NCBI GenBank assembly: GCA_902519635.1 | Contig: CABYKW010000001.1 | Location: 1 to 64,000, forward strand | Direction of reading: 5' to 3' | Length of the DNA stretch: 64,000 nucleotides | DNA from: an uncultured Pelagibacteraceae bacterium | GTDB lineage: Bacteria; Pseudomonadota; Alphaproteobacteria; Pelagibacterales; Pelagibacteraceae | Part shown: in pieces, positions 1-7,407 of the stretch | Position numbering within the stretch: the first letter of the stretch is position 1 | Layout: each line of letters starts with the position of its first letter | Translations under genes and position numbers: made by a program | Notes under the pieces: generated by a model | Databases searched by the model: none | Seen by the model: only the letters and a program-made list of their open reading frames with translations | Told to the model about the DNA's origin: nothing

Positions 1-1
1 C

Positions 2-305
2 GAAGAGTACCCTCGTTTAAACTTTGATTGTTTATTTAGTTTAAGAGATAAAAAAAAAATTTTTTAAAAAATTTTCAATAAAAGATAATGTTAATTTAGA
101 TCCAATGGATTTAAATATCGTAGGCTCTCTTAATCTTATTAATAAAAAAATCAATTTTCAAAAAATTAAAATTGAAAACTATATGGCGAATGAAGAGGAT
201 ACGAAATATTTTAAAGAAACTTTTGAAAACTTTTTATTTTATGATGGTTTTTTTAGTATGTTTGAAATGAATAAAATTAAAAAATTTCTTTTAGCATTAA
301 ATTAA
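2..305 (+). pseudogene. 3' end of an AsmA/YhdP-like large protein, frameshifted in a poly-A run
   Basis: Only the C-terminal end is in the window. Frame 2 is open from base 2 (reading EEYPRLNFDCLFSLRDKKK) until a stop at 65-67. Frame 3 is open from 45 to 305 and continues naturally with KFFKKFSIKDNVNLDP and then MDLNIVGSLNLINKKINF. The frames join in a run of ten A (50-59) followed by T6A6T4; one A fewer would fuse them. The tail resembles the end of AsmA-like envelope proteins of SAR11 as I remember them, so the family name is tentative. The apparent ATG at 105 is probably internal rather than a separate 66-residue gene. Whether the shift is real or a consensus error cannot be told here. Confidence 0.5.
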
Positions 306-307
306 CT

Positions 308-1697
308 TTATTTTGGTTTCGTCATCTTTAGCGGACTCATTATTTTATCGTATTCTCTATCGCTTAATAATCCAGCTTTAACTACTTCCTCCTTTAAAGT
401 TGATCCATTTTTATGAGCATTTTTTGCTATAAGAGCTGCTCGATCATATCCAATTTTAGGCGCTAATGCTGTAACTAACATTAGAGAATTATCAAGAAGA
501 TATTTAATTCTCTTTTTGTCTGCTTTAATTCCTTTTACGCAATACAAACCAAATGTTCTAGCTGAATCACTCATGATATTAATTGATTGTAAAATATTAT
601 GTATGATTAAGGGTTTAAAAACATTTAATTCAAAATGACCATGTGATCCAGCCATTGTAATACCATTATGATTTCCTATTACTTTTACACAAACCATAGT
701 GACCGCTTCAGTTTGAGTAGGATTAACTTTACCTGGCATGATAGACGAGCCTGGTTCATTGGAAGGTAAAATCAATTCCCCATATCCAGCTCTTGGGCCA
801 GATCCTAAAAATCTAATATCATTAGCAATTTTCATCAAACATACTGCTGTAGTATTTAAAGTTCCAGAGAAGTTAACAATTTCATCATGTGCAGCTAAAG
901 CTGCAAATTTATTTGATGCTGTCTTAAAAGGTAGTCTAGTAATTTTACTTATTTCTTTTACGATTTTTTTATCAAAATTTTTTCTTGTATTTAAGCCTGT
1001 TCCTACAGCTGTGCCACCTTGGGCCAAATGATAAATTTCTTTTAAAGCATTTTCAATTCTTATGATGCATTTTTTTTAATTGAGAGCGGTATCCTGAGAA
1101 TTCTTGACCCAATGTTAAAGGAGTAGCATCTTGCAAATGGGTTCTTCCAACTTTAACAATACCTTTAAATTCTCTTTCTTTTTTTGCTAATTCTTTTTCT
1201 AATAATTTTAAGGAAGGCAATAATTTTTCTCTGGTTTTAATAGCTATAGCAATATGCATGGCTGTTGGAAAAACATCATTTGTTGATTGTGATTTATTCA
1301 CATGATCGTTTGGATGTACTGGTTTTTTTGTACCCATTTTACCACCCATCATTTGAATTGCCCTATTAGCTATAACTTCGTTTACATTCATATTTGTTTG
1401 AGTGCCTGAACCTGTTTGCCAAACTTTTAGTGGAAAATGAACATTGTGTTTTCCTTTAATAATTTCTTCAGCTGCTTTAACAATGTATCGACTTAATTTA
1501 GGATCTAAATCTCCATTTTTAGCATTAACAATTGCAGCTGCTTTTTTAATTATTGCTATAGAATGAATAACTATTGGCCTTACAAGAAAATCTCCTATAT
1601 TAAAATATTTGTTAGATCTTTCTGTGGAAGCTCCCCAATACTTATCACCAGGCACTTTAATTTTACCGATACTATCAAACTCTATTCTATATTTCAT
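308..1697 (-). pseudogene. fumC: Class II fumarate hydratase, split in two by a frameshift
   Basis: Hydrates fumarate to L-malate in the TCA cycle. The N-terminal part (1697 down to 1053; start at [13 protein letters not shown], though an in-frame ATG exists at 1721) contains [14 protein letters not shown] and the family's HPNDHVN segment. The C-terminal part (1027 down to 308) contains the lyase signature [11 protein letters not shown]. Between them the other frame reads [18 protein letters not shown], exactly the sequence expected in fumarase. The break is at eight T on the plus strand (1070-1077, poly-A in the message); one extra A or two fewer restores a product of about 463 residues, normal for class II. 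Since this is a core TCA enzyme, a sequencing or assembly error is the likeliest reading. Identity is certain, integrity is not. Confidence 0.9.
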
Positions 1698-1751
1698 TTG
1701 CGATTCTTTGGTATAATACACTTATATTATAAAAAATTATATGGAGAAAAT

Positions 1752-2123
1752 ATGACAAACTTTGAGCGAGTAAAAAAGTTCATGCAAACTTTTAGCCAAG
1801 AAGTAAGAACTGAGGCAAGTTTTCCAAGCGAAAAGATAATTAATCTTAGATTTGATCTTATTAGAGAGGAATTATCTGAATTAAAAGATGCGATAGAGAA
1901 GAAAGATATAAGAGAAGTTGCAGATGCTTTAACAGATATACTTTATGTTACTTATGGCGCTGGACATGCATTTGGTATCAATTTAGACAAATGTTTTGAA
2001 GAGGTACAAAATTCCAATATGAGTAAATTAGGACCTGATGGAAAACCTATTTATAATGAACATGGAAAAGTTATGAAAGGGCCAGATTATTTTAAGCCAA
2101 ATCTTAATAAGTTCGTTGCATAA
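1752..2123 (+). CDS. MazG-like nucleoside triphosphate pyrophosphohydrolase
   Basis: A 123-residue all-alpha protein of the MazG/phosphoribosyl-ATP pyrophosphohydrolase superfamily, which hydrolyses nucleotide triphosphates to monophosphates plus pyrophosphate. The metal-binding signature is visible as REELSELKDAI followed by EVADALTDILYVTYG. The C-terminus (GPDGKPIYNEHGKVMKGPDY) is typical of a short-chain group in this superfamily. I chose ATG 1752 because it follows GGAG at 1743-1746; an upstream in-frame extension would run back through the divergent fumC start. It is divergent from fumC, and the 50-bp gap carries TATAAT-like boxes on both strands. Substrate is unknown; house-cleaning of the nucleotide pool is the general family role. 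Confidence 0.8.
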   Translation: MTNFERVKKFMQTFSQEVRTEASFPSEKIINLRFDLIREELSELKDAIEKKDIREVADALTDILYVTYGAGHAFGINLDKCFEEVQNSNMSKLGPDGKPIYNEHGKVMKGPDYFKPNLNKFVA

Positions 2124-2203
2124 TGAAAGAAAACTACTATTGGATATTAATTGGAATTTGTATAGGGCTTCTTTTTTATTTAGGAGATAAGTATATTTTT
2201 TAA
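2123..2203 (+). CDS. Possible 26-residue single-pass membrane microprotein
   Basis: The ATG overlaps the stop of the MazG-like gene by one base (TAATG), a typical coupling arrangement. The reading frame gives MKENYYWILIGICIGLLFYL followed by GDKYIF and a stop. It has a short polar start, one hydrophobic helix of about 15 residues and a lysine after it. It ends overlapping the last bases of the convergent lipoprotein gene. Nothing in it identifies a function. The tight coupling and clear transmembrane pattern argue for a real gene; the length is too short to exclude chance. Confidence 0.4.
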   Translation: MKENYYWILIGICIGLLFYLGDKYIF

Positions 2204-2514
2204 CAGTTTTTTTTCTCTTTAATTTTATTCAAGTGTTTAGCTCTTTCTTTTGCTGCATTTAAAGCCTCATCTATATTTTTCATAGTCACTCCATAACCTG
2301 GCAGAAAGAATAATATAGCACTTATGTTGTGTGGTTTATCCATTTTTTTTGCTTCTTTAGCTTCATCTGCATATCGATTAGCTTTTGCAATTTCATTACT
2401 TAATTCTTTGCAACTAAGTTCATTATCATTAGGCCCAATTACATTGACTATAGTTGGATTTGCACAAGACACGCAATAAATAAACGTGAGTAAAATTATA
2501 AATTTTTTTTTCAT
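2200..2514 (-). CDS. Small predicted lipoprotein of unknown function
   Basis: 104 residues with a lipoprotein signal peptide: MKKKF, a hydrophobic stretch, then the lipobox CVSC with the modified cysteine near residue 17. The mature part has a lysine-rich helix (ANRYADEAKEAKKMDKP), a hydrophobic segment ISAILFFLPGYGVTMKN and a charged helix ending KEKKNC. The middle hydrophobic stretch could touch the membrane. I recognise no family. Its start codon is eight bases from the hairpin repeat at 2522-2550, with no Shine-Dalgarno sequence between, and a TATAAAT-like -10 (2551-2557, minus strand) sits just upstream of that hairpin, so the hairpin would form the whole 5' leader. Confidence 0.65.
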   Translation of the reverse strand: MKKKFIILLTFIYCVSCANPTIVNVIGPNDNELSCKELSNEIAKANRYADEAKEAKKMDKPHNISAILFFLPGYGVTMKNIDEALNAAKERAKHLNKIKEKKNC

Positions 2515-2521
2515 ATTTTTA

Positions 2522-2550
2522 AGGGGCGTTCTGTTGCCAGGTGCCCCAAA
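2522..2550 (-). repeat. Copy 1 of a 29-bp hairpin repeat, leader of the lipoprotein gene
   Basis: Identical over 29 bases to 3121-3149. On the minus strand it folds as GGGGC/GCCCC around an internal loop and a CUG/CAG stem capped by a GCAA (GNRA) tetraloop. It occupies the space between a TATAAAT-like -10 box and the lipoprotein ATG at 2514. No U-tract follows on either strand, so it does not look like a terminator. Confidence 0.85.
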
Positions 2551-2601
2551 ATTTATACCATTATTTGTGAATAATTTGAATTGAAATCAGTATGATAAAA
2601 T

Positions 2602-3030
2602 TTACAAGGAATTTAATATTTCATCAGCGATTCTTTTTGATACGCTGTAAAATTTAATTTTTTTAATTGCTTCTAGATTAGACTTGTCGTTACCTACGAT
2701 GACGAAACCTATCATCCCCATACTTTTGTGAGGAGTACACCAATAAGCATAAATTCCAGGAGTCTTAAATGTATAGCTTGTATCCTTACTATATGGAGAC
2801 TTAAATTTTTCAACACCCTCAGGGACCCCACCTTTAATGAATTCTACATTATGGCCAGGATTTACTGATTTCCAAAAAACAGTATCACCCACATCTACAT
2901 TGACAAGTTTTTTCGAATAAACATTAATCTCTTTTCCCAACCTATTCACCATTTCTATTGTTTGATCTGCACTGTGTGCAGGGTAAATAAAAAGTAAAAT
3001 AAATGTTATTTTAATAAGTAATTTGTACAT
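2602..3030 (-). CDS. Pseudoazurin-type blue copper protein
   Basis: A periplasmic type-1 copper electron carrier. Residues 1-20 form a signal peptide ending PAHSADQ. The cupredoxin core follows, with copper ligands His60 (NPGHNVEF), Cys98 and His101 (YWCTPHKS) and Met106 (GMIGF); the C-x2-H-x4-M spacing matches pseudoazurin. The two short C-terminal helices (LEAIKKIKFYSVSKRIADEI) are also typical. Length 142 including signal. Pseudoazurins usually donate electrons to nitrite or N2O reductases, but no such partner is visible here, so its partner in this organism is open; exchange with cytochrome c or an oxidase is possible. Confidence 0.85.
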   Translation of the reverse strand: MYKLLIKITFILLFIYPAHSADQTIEMVNRLGKEINVYSKKLVNVDVGDTVFWKSVNPGHNVEFIKGGVPEGVEKFKSPYSKDTSYTFKTPGIYAYWCTPHKSMGMIGFVIVGNDKSNLEAIKKIKFYSVSKRIADEILNSL

Positions 3031-3120
3031 ATTTAAAAAAATATTATTTAAAATTCATTAATTTAATTCTTTAGATTGTCACAGCGACTAAAAAACTATT
3101 ATGAGTTGTTTATTTTTTTT

Positions 3121-3149
3121 AGGGGCGTTCTGTTGCCAGGTGCCCCAAA
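3121..3149 (-). repeat. Copy 2 of the 29-bp hairpin repeat, at the 3' end of the tmRNA coding piece
   Basis: Same 29 bases and same orientation as 2522-2550. Here it follows the stop-codon hairpin of the tmRNA and folds as GGGGC/GCCCC with an inner CUG-GCAA-CAG hairpin. It may be the closing stem-loop of the coding RNA. Downstream on the minus strand is TAAAAAAAA, so no U-tract. Confidence 0.85.
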
Positions 3150-3379
3150 CCCCGTAACTTAATTAACTAAGTTAATTAAGCAGCAAGTGCGTAACTTTCG
3201 TTAGCATTTGTAAATTGGCCCGTTACGTCGGAACCATCTCGTACGAAAGAATAGCCTTTAGACATTCGTCGATCCTAATTCACCCCCGTAAGTTGTAAAT
3301 GGTGGAGGTGGTGGGTACTGCCCCCACGTCCGTAATGTTTATTACGAAATTCGTTTATCGTCATAGTTGGAAAACCAAC
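3121..3379 (-). ncRNA. ssrA: Circularly permuted two-piece tmRNA
   Basis: Rescues stalled ribosomes. In minus-strand order: an acceptor piece with a GTTGG/CCAAC hairpin (3367-3380), a T-arm (GTGGGGGCAGTACCCAC) and an encoded CCA at 3302-3300; a 12-base spacer; then the coding piece starting GGGGGTGAATTAGGATCGAC at 3287. GGGGGUG of the coding piece pairs seven bases with CACCUCC of the acceptor piece. The tag frame (3205-3176) reads ANESYALAA-stop, close to the E. coli ANDENYALAA tag. The stop lies in a perfect hairpin CTTAATTAA-CTTAG-TTAATTAAG (3180-3158). Acceptor-before-coding order is the alphaproteobacterial permuted form. Exact processed ends are not determinable here; the 3' limit is set at the end of the 29-bp hairpin. 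Confidence 0.9.
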
Positions 3380-3385
3380 ACTATT

Positions 3386-3413
3386 AATATAAAACTCTTA
3401 TTGATAGATTCAA
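3386..3413 (-). promoter_or_regulatory. Predicted sigma-70 promoter of ssrA
   Basis: On the minus strand TTGAAT (3413-3408), 16 bases, then TATATT (3391-3386). A start about seven bases on falls at about 3379, right at the first hairpin of the tmRNA acceptor piece. It lies inside the thyX upstream region, so the two divergent genes share this stretch. Confidence 0.6.
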
Positions 3414-3427
3414 TAAGTTTATTCAAA

Positions 3428-4375
3428 ATGAAACTAACAAAAGAACAAAAGCAAGAAATTGCAGACCAACAATCTCAAAAAAATCAAACAAAAAGGGTAA
3501 CATCCCTCGAATTAGAAAAAATTCTTTACGAGGCTATTCCCGTTCTAGACCATGGATTTGTTAGAGTAGTTGATTATATGGGTGATGATACTTCTATAGT
3601 TCAATCAGCTAGAGTTTCATATGGAAAAGGAACTAAGAAAGTTTCAACTGACGAAGGATTGATTAAATATTTAATGAGACACTGGCATTCAACTCCTTTT
3701 GAAATGTGTGAAATTAAATACCATGTAAAACTTCCAATATTTATTGCTCGTCAATGGATAAGACATCGAACCGCAAATGTTAACGAATATTCAGCAAGAT
3801 ATTCTATTTTAGATAAAGAATTTTATATTCCAGCGAAAGAACAATTATCAGCTCAATCTAAGATTAATAGACAAGGGAGAGGAGATTTAATAACTGGTGA
3901 ACAAGCAAACGATGTTCTTAAAATTTTAAAAGATGATGCCACAAGAACTTATGATAATTATGAAACAATGCTTAATGAAAGATTTGATGGCACTGTTATT
4001 GATGAAAATAAAGCTGGTCTTGCAAGAGAACTAGCAAGAATGAATTTGACATTAAATTCTTATACCCAGTGGTATTGGAAAACAGATTTATTAAATCTTC
4101 TAAACTTTTTATTTTTGAGGGCAGATAAACATGCTCAATACGAGATCAGAGTTTATGCTGAAGCTATGCTTGAGACAGTTAAAAAATGGGTGCCAATTAC
4201 CCACGCAGCTTTCCTAGATTATAGAGTTGGAGCTATTCATGTTTCCGCTAAAGGAAAAAAGATAATTCAAAAAATGGTTAAAGGAGAAGAGTGTGATATC
4301 GAAAGTTCAGGATTATCAAAAAGAGAATGGAATGAATTGATGGATTCCTTTGGTTTTACTGAAAAGATTGTTTAA
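3428..4375 (+). CDS. thyX: Flavin-dependent thymidylate synthase
   Basis: Makes dTMP from dUMP using FAD, NADPH and methylene-THF, without producing dihydrofolate. The ThyX signature [14 protein letters not shown] is present, preceded by [17 protein letters not shown]. Length 315 residues from ATG 3428, typical of alphaproteobacterial ThyX (about 300). I rejected the in-frame extension to 3299 because it would be translated from the tmRNA acceptor region. The 3' end overlaps the convergent mrp gene by 20 bp. No thyA was seen in the window. Confidence 0.95.
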   Translation: MKLTKEQKQEIADQQSQKNQTKRVTSLELEKILYEAIPVLDHGFVRVVDYMGDDTSIVQSARVSYGKGTKKVSTDEGLIKYLMRHWHSTPFEMCEIKYHVKLPIFIARQWIRHRTANVNEYSARYSILDKEFYIPAKEQLSAQSKINRQGRGDLITGEQANDVLKILKDDATRTYDNYETMLNERFDGTVIDENKAGLARELARMNLTLNSYTQWYWKTDLLNLLNFLFLRADKHAQYEIRVYAEAMLETVKKWVPITHAAFLDYRVGAIHVSAKGKKIIQKMVKGEECDIESSGLSKREWNELMDSFGFTEKIV

Positions 4376-5150
4376 TTTTTTCTGCAATATCACTAAATAT
4401 TTTTGATACTTCATGATTAGGATCTGAATGAGTTAACGGATCTCCATTATCAGCTGAATTTCTTAAATCTTGACTCAGGGGAATTTTGCCAAGAAAATTT
4501 TTATCAAATTCTTTTGCTGTTTTTTCAACTCCTCCCTCTCCAAAAATTTTATATTTTTTTCCATCATCACCTTTAAAAAAACTCATATTATCTATAAGAC
4601 CTAATATTTTTACTCCTGTTTTATCAAACATTTGTATTCCTCTTTTTACATCAAGCAAAGCCAAGTCCTGGGGAGTTGAAACTATAATAGCCCCATCAAT
4701 TTTTACTTCTTGCGCGAAAGTAAGTTGAGTGTCACCTGTGCCAGGAGGCATATCTATAATTATTACATCTAAATCTTTCCATAAAACTTTTTGTGTCATA
4801 GTTTTAAGAGCACTAATTACCATAGGACCACGCCAAATCATTGGAGTTTGTTCGTCAACTAAAAAACCCATCGACATACATTGAGCATTATATTTTTCGA
4901 TCGGTATAATAGCTTTACCATCTTTGCTATCTGGTTTTTTATTTAAATCAATTAATTTTGGTAAAGATGGTCCATAAACATCAGCATCAAGTATACCAAT
5001 TTTTAGTCCTAAGTTTTGAAGAGCAAAGGCAAGATTAACCGCAACAGTCGATTTACCAACTCCTCCTTTGGCACTAGAGATCAGTAAAGTAAATTTAGTT
5101 CCATTTATAGGAGTTTTGATAAATTGCTTCGGAGGAGGTTTTTGGCTCAT
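4356..5150 (-). CDS. mrp: Mrp/NBP35-type Fe-S cluster carrier ATPase
   Basis: A cytoplasmic P-loop ATPase thought to hold and pass on Fe-S clusters. Deviant Walker [12 protein letters not shown] near residue 26, then [10 protein letters not shown] and [15 protein letters not shown], all Mrp hallmarks. At 264 residues it lacks the N-terminal MIP18/DUF59 domain found in longer Mrp/ApbC proteins. It is divergent from hflK, and its last 20 bases overlap thyX on the opposite strand, so the two transcripts overlap tail to tail. Confidence 0.9.
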   Translation of the reverse strand: MSQKPPPKQFIKTPINGTKFTLLISSAKGGVGKSTVAVNLAFALQNLGLKIGILDADVYGPSLPKLIDLNKKPDSKDGKAIIPIEKYNAQCMSMGFLVDEQTPMIWRGPMVISALKTMTQKVLWKDLDVIIIDMPPGTGDTQLTFAQEVKIDGAIIVSTPQDLALLDVKRGIQMFDKTGVKILGLIDNMSFFKGDDGKKYKIFGEGGVEKTAKEFDKNFLGKIPLSQDLRNSADNGDPLTHSDPNHEVSKIFSDIAEKIKQSFQ

Positions 5151-5192
5151 AGTTATATTGTTTTATTGGTCATTATATCGCTAATACTTAAC

Positions 5193-5227
5193 TTGTTTTT
5201 AAACAAAAAGTCACTATATAAAGTGAC
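5193..5227 (+). promoter_or_regulatory. hflK promoter with an inverted repeat over the -10 box
   Basis: TTGTTT (5193-5198), 16 bases, TATATA (5215-5220); a start seven bases later is at the hflK ATG (5228), so the mRNA would be leaderless, and no Shine-Dalgarno is present. The perfect inverted repeat GTCACT-ATATAA-AGTGAC (5210-5227) covers the -10 box and ends at the ATG, as an operator might. Confidence 0.5.
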
Positions 5228-6331
5228 ATGAGTTTTAAAGACAAAATCTTCAACAATCAGTCTCCTTGGGGATCTGCTCCAGGAGGAGGCTCTAATGGAA
5301 ATGGTTCAGGAACTAGAAGAGAACCCCCTAGTTTAGACGACATTATAAAAAATTTTCAAAATACTATAAACAAATTTTCAGGTGGTAAATCGGGTGGATC
5401 AAGACCCATAATTATAGGTCTATTAATTTTGTTAGTTCTTTATATAGCAAGTGGACTTTACAGAGTTTTGCCAGATGAACAAGGAGTTGTTTTAAGATTT
5501 GGTAAATACGTTCATACCACACAACCTGGATTACATTATCATCTTCCAATACCTTTTGAGCGAGTTTTAACTCCTAAAGTTACAAAAGTTAATAGGGTTG
5601 ATGTTGGCTTCAGGCCAGCTAGTGATAGCGGAAGAACGTCAGGAGTAGGCAATGTTCCTGAAGAAAGCTTGATGCTAACAGGAGACGAAAACATTGTAGA
5701 TATAAACTATTCAGTTTTCTGGGTTATAAAAGATGCTCAAAAATTTTTATTTAATATTCAAAGTCCAGTTGAAACTGTAAAAGCCACTTCAGAAACAGCT
5801 ATGAGAGAAGTGATAGCAAAAAATGAAATTCAAACAATTTTAACTGAAGGAAGATCAAACATTGAGGTTGAAGTTCAAGATATTACTCAAAAAATTTTGG
5901 ATGAATATGAGTCTGGAATTCAAATTACACAAGTTCAAACACAACAAGCTGACCCGCCTGCACAAGTGATAGATGCTTTTAGAGACGTGCAAGCAGCTAG
6001 AGCAGACAGGGAAAGATCAAAAAATGAAGCAGAAGCTTATGCTAATGATGTTATTCCTAGAGCACGAGGAGAAGCCGAACAAGTATTACAACAAGCTGAA
6101 GCTTATAAAAAAGAAGTCGTTGCAAAAGCTGAAGGTGAAGCAAGCAGATTTTTAGCAATATACAACGAGTACAAAAATGCAAAACAGGTTACCCAAGAAA
6201 GAATGTATCTTGAAACTATGGAAAAAGTTCTAGCAGACATTGATAAAGTAATTATTGATAAGGAGTCCGGATCTGGAGTTGTGCCTTATTTACCTTTGCC
6301 AGAACTTAAAAAATCAGGGAGCTCTAATTAA
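5228..6331 (+). CDS. hflK: FtsH regulator HflK
   Basis: Band-7/SPFH membrane protein that with HflC forms a large cage around the FtsH protease and modulates membrane-protein turnover. The Gly/Ser-rich cytoplasmic N-terminus (GSAPGGGSNGNGSG) is typical of HflK. One transmembrane helix at about residues 63-80 (IIIGLLILLVLYIASGLY), then the SPFH domain beginning EQGVVLRFGKYV and a long Ala/Glu-rich coiled coil (EAEAYANDVIPRARGEAEQV). 367 residues. Its stop overlaps the hflC ATG by one base. First gene of hflK-hflC-DUF2065-degP-miaA. Confidence 0.95.
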   Translation: MSFKDKIFNNQSPWGSAPGGGSNGNGSGTRREPPSLDDIIKNFQNTINKFSGGKSGGSRPIIIGLLILLVLYIASGLYRVLPDEQGVVLRFGKYVHTTQPGLHYHLPIPFERVLTPKVTKVNRVDVGFRPASDSGRTSGVGNVPEESLMLTGDENIVDINYSVFWVIKDAQKFLFNIQSPVETVKATSETAMREVIAKNEIQTILTEGRSNIEVEVQDITQKILDEYESGIQITQVQTQQADPPAQVIDAFRDVQAARADRERSKNEAEAYANDVIPRARGEAEQVLQQAEAYKKEVVAKAEGEASRFLAIYNEYKNAKQVTQERMYLETMEKVLADIDKVIIDKESGSGVVPYLPLPELKKSGSSN

Positions 6332-7209
6332 TGAGAATAGGTAAACTTATAATTCCCTTAGTCATAATTATTGGAGTAGTCATATTTCAATCTTTATTTA
6401 TTGTACAAGAGATAAGCCAAGCAATAGTATTACAATTTGGTGATCCTAAAAAAATTATAACTAAAGCAGGACTAAATTTTAAATTACCGTTTATTCAAAA
6501 CGTCGTTTATTTGGATAAAAGAATTTTAAATTTAGATAGCGCTCCGGAAGAAGTAATAGCCGCAGATCAAAAAAGACTAATTGTAGATGCAATAGCAAGA
6601 TTTAAAATTATAGACCCACTAAAATTTTATATTTCAGTTGGAAATGAAAGAGTTGCGAGATCAAGATTATCTACAATTATAAACTCAAGAATTAGAGGCG
6701 TATTAGGAAAGCAAGAGCTAGCGACTTTATTATCTACGGATAGAACAAAACAAATGTCAATTATTCAAAACGATGTGAACACAGAAGCAGAAAATTTTGG
6801 TATCAAAATTGTTGACGTAAGAATTAAAAGAGCTGATTTGCCTCCAGCTAACAGTGAAGCCATTTATTCAAGAATGCAGACAGAAAGACAAAGAGAGGCG
6901 AAGGAATTTAGAGCTCAAGGAGCAGAGATAGCTCAAAAGATTAGATCTACTGCGGATAAAGATGTAACCGTAATTTTAGCTAATGCAAATAAAAAATCTG
7001 AAATCATGAAAGGTGAGGGAGATGGTCAAAGAAATAAAATTTTTGCTAGCGCATTTGGAAGAGACCCTCAATTCTTTGCTTTTTATCGTGCTATGCAAGC
7101 TTATGAAAAAGCATTAATTGGTGGAGAAACTTCTTTAGTTCTATCTCCTGATAGCGATTTCTTCAAATTTTTTGGAAAGTCTGTCGGTCCAGCCATTAAA
7201 AAAAGATAA
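6331..7209 (+). CDS. hflC: FtsH regulator HflC
   Basis: Partner of HflK in the FtsH-modulating SPFH complex. N-terminal membrane anchor (KLIIPLVIIIGVVIFQSLFI) followed by the SPFH domain: QAIVLQFGDPKK, then VRIKRADLPPANSEAIYSRM and a charged helical region with the ERQREAKEFRAQGAE motif characteristic of HflC. 292 residues, normal length. Starts on the last base of hflK (TAATG), so translation is probably coupled. Confidence 0.95.
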   Translation: MRIGKLIIPLVIIIGVVIFQSLFIVQEISQAIVLQFGDPKKIITKAGLNFKLPFIQNVVYLDKRILNLDSAPEEVIAADQKRLIVDAIARFKIIDPLKFYISVGNERVARSRLSTIINSRIRGVLGKQELATLLSTDRTKQMSIIQNDVNTEAENFGIKIVDVRIKRADLPPANSEAIYSRMQTERQREAKEFRAQGAEIAQKIRSTADKDVTVILANANKKSEIMKGEGDGQRNKIFASAFGRDPQFFAFYRAMQAYEKALIGGETSLVLSPDSDFFKFFGKSVGPAIKKR

Positions 7210-7221
7210 TTTAATTAAATT

Positions 7222-7407
7222 GTGAACGAGTTAATTACTGCTTTAGGATTACTCTTATTTATAGAGGGTTTATTTTTTGCCATTTTCCCGTCAAGAATCA
7301 AAAGTATGCTTGAATTAATCAAAAATACACCAGAAAATAAGCTAAGAACATTTGGAGTTATATTTTTGGTTATAGGTTTTTTAATAATTTGGTATATAAA
7401 AAATTAA
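7222..7407 (+). CDS. DUF2065 two-helix inner-membrane protein
   Basis: A 61-residue protein with a GTG start. Two transmembrane helices (ITALGLLLFIEGLFFAIFP and FGVIFLVIGFLIIWYI) joined by a short basic loop, matching the DUF2065 family commonly encoded directly after hflC in proteobacteria. Function unknown; the conserved position suggests a role near the HflKC-FtsH complex. It lies 12 bases after hflC and directly abuts the protease gene. Confidence 0.8.
   Translation: MNELITALGLLLFIEGLFFAIFPSRIKSMLELIKNTPENKLRTFGVIFLVIGFLIIWYIKN

Noticed and set aside
105..305. Separate 66-residue hypothetical gene
   Set aside because: The frame is open upstream to base 45 and joins the other frame at a poly-A run; it looks like the end of a larger protein.
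738..1031. Open frame opposite fumC, and similar long frames opposite ilvB, leuA, livM, metY and DMGDH
   Set aside because: They mirror strongly coding genes, have no ribosome sites and no recognisable protein features.
3158..3180. TTAATTAA palindrome as a stand-alone terminator or regulatory site
   Set aside because: It is the hairpin that carries the tmRNA tag stop codon.
3299..3427. N-terminal extension of thyX with 43 extra residues
   Set aside because: This stretch encodes the tmRNA acceptor piece and its promoter on the other strand, the extension is unlike ThyX, and ATG 3428 gives the family length.
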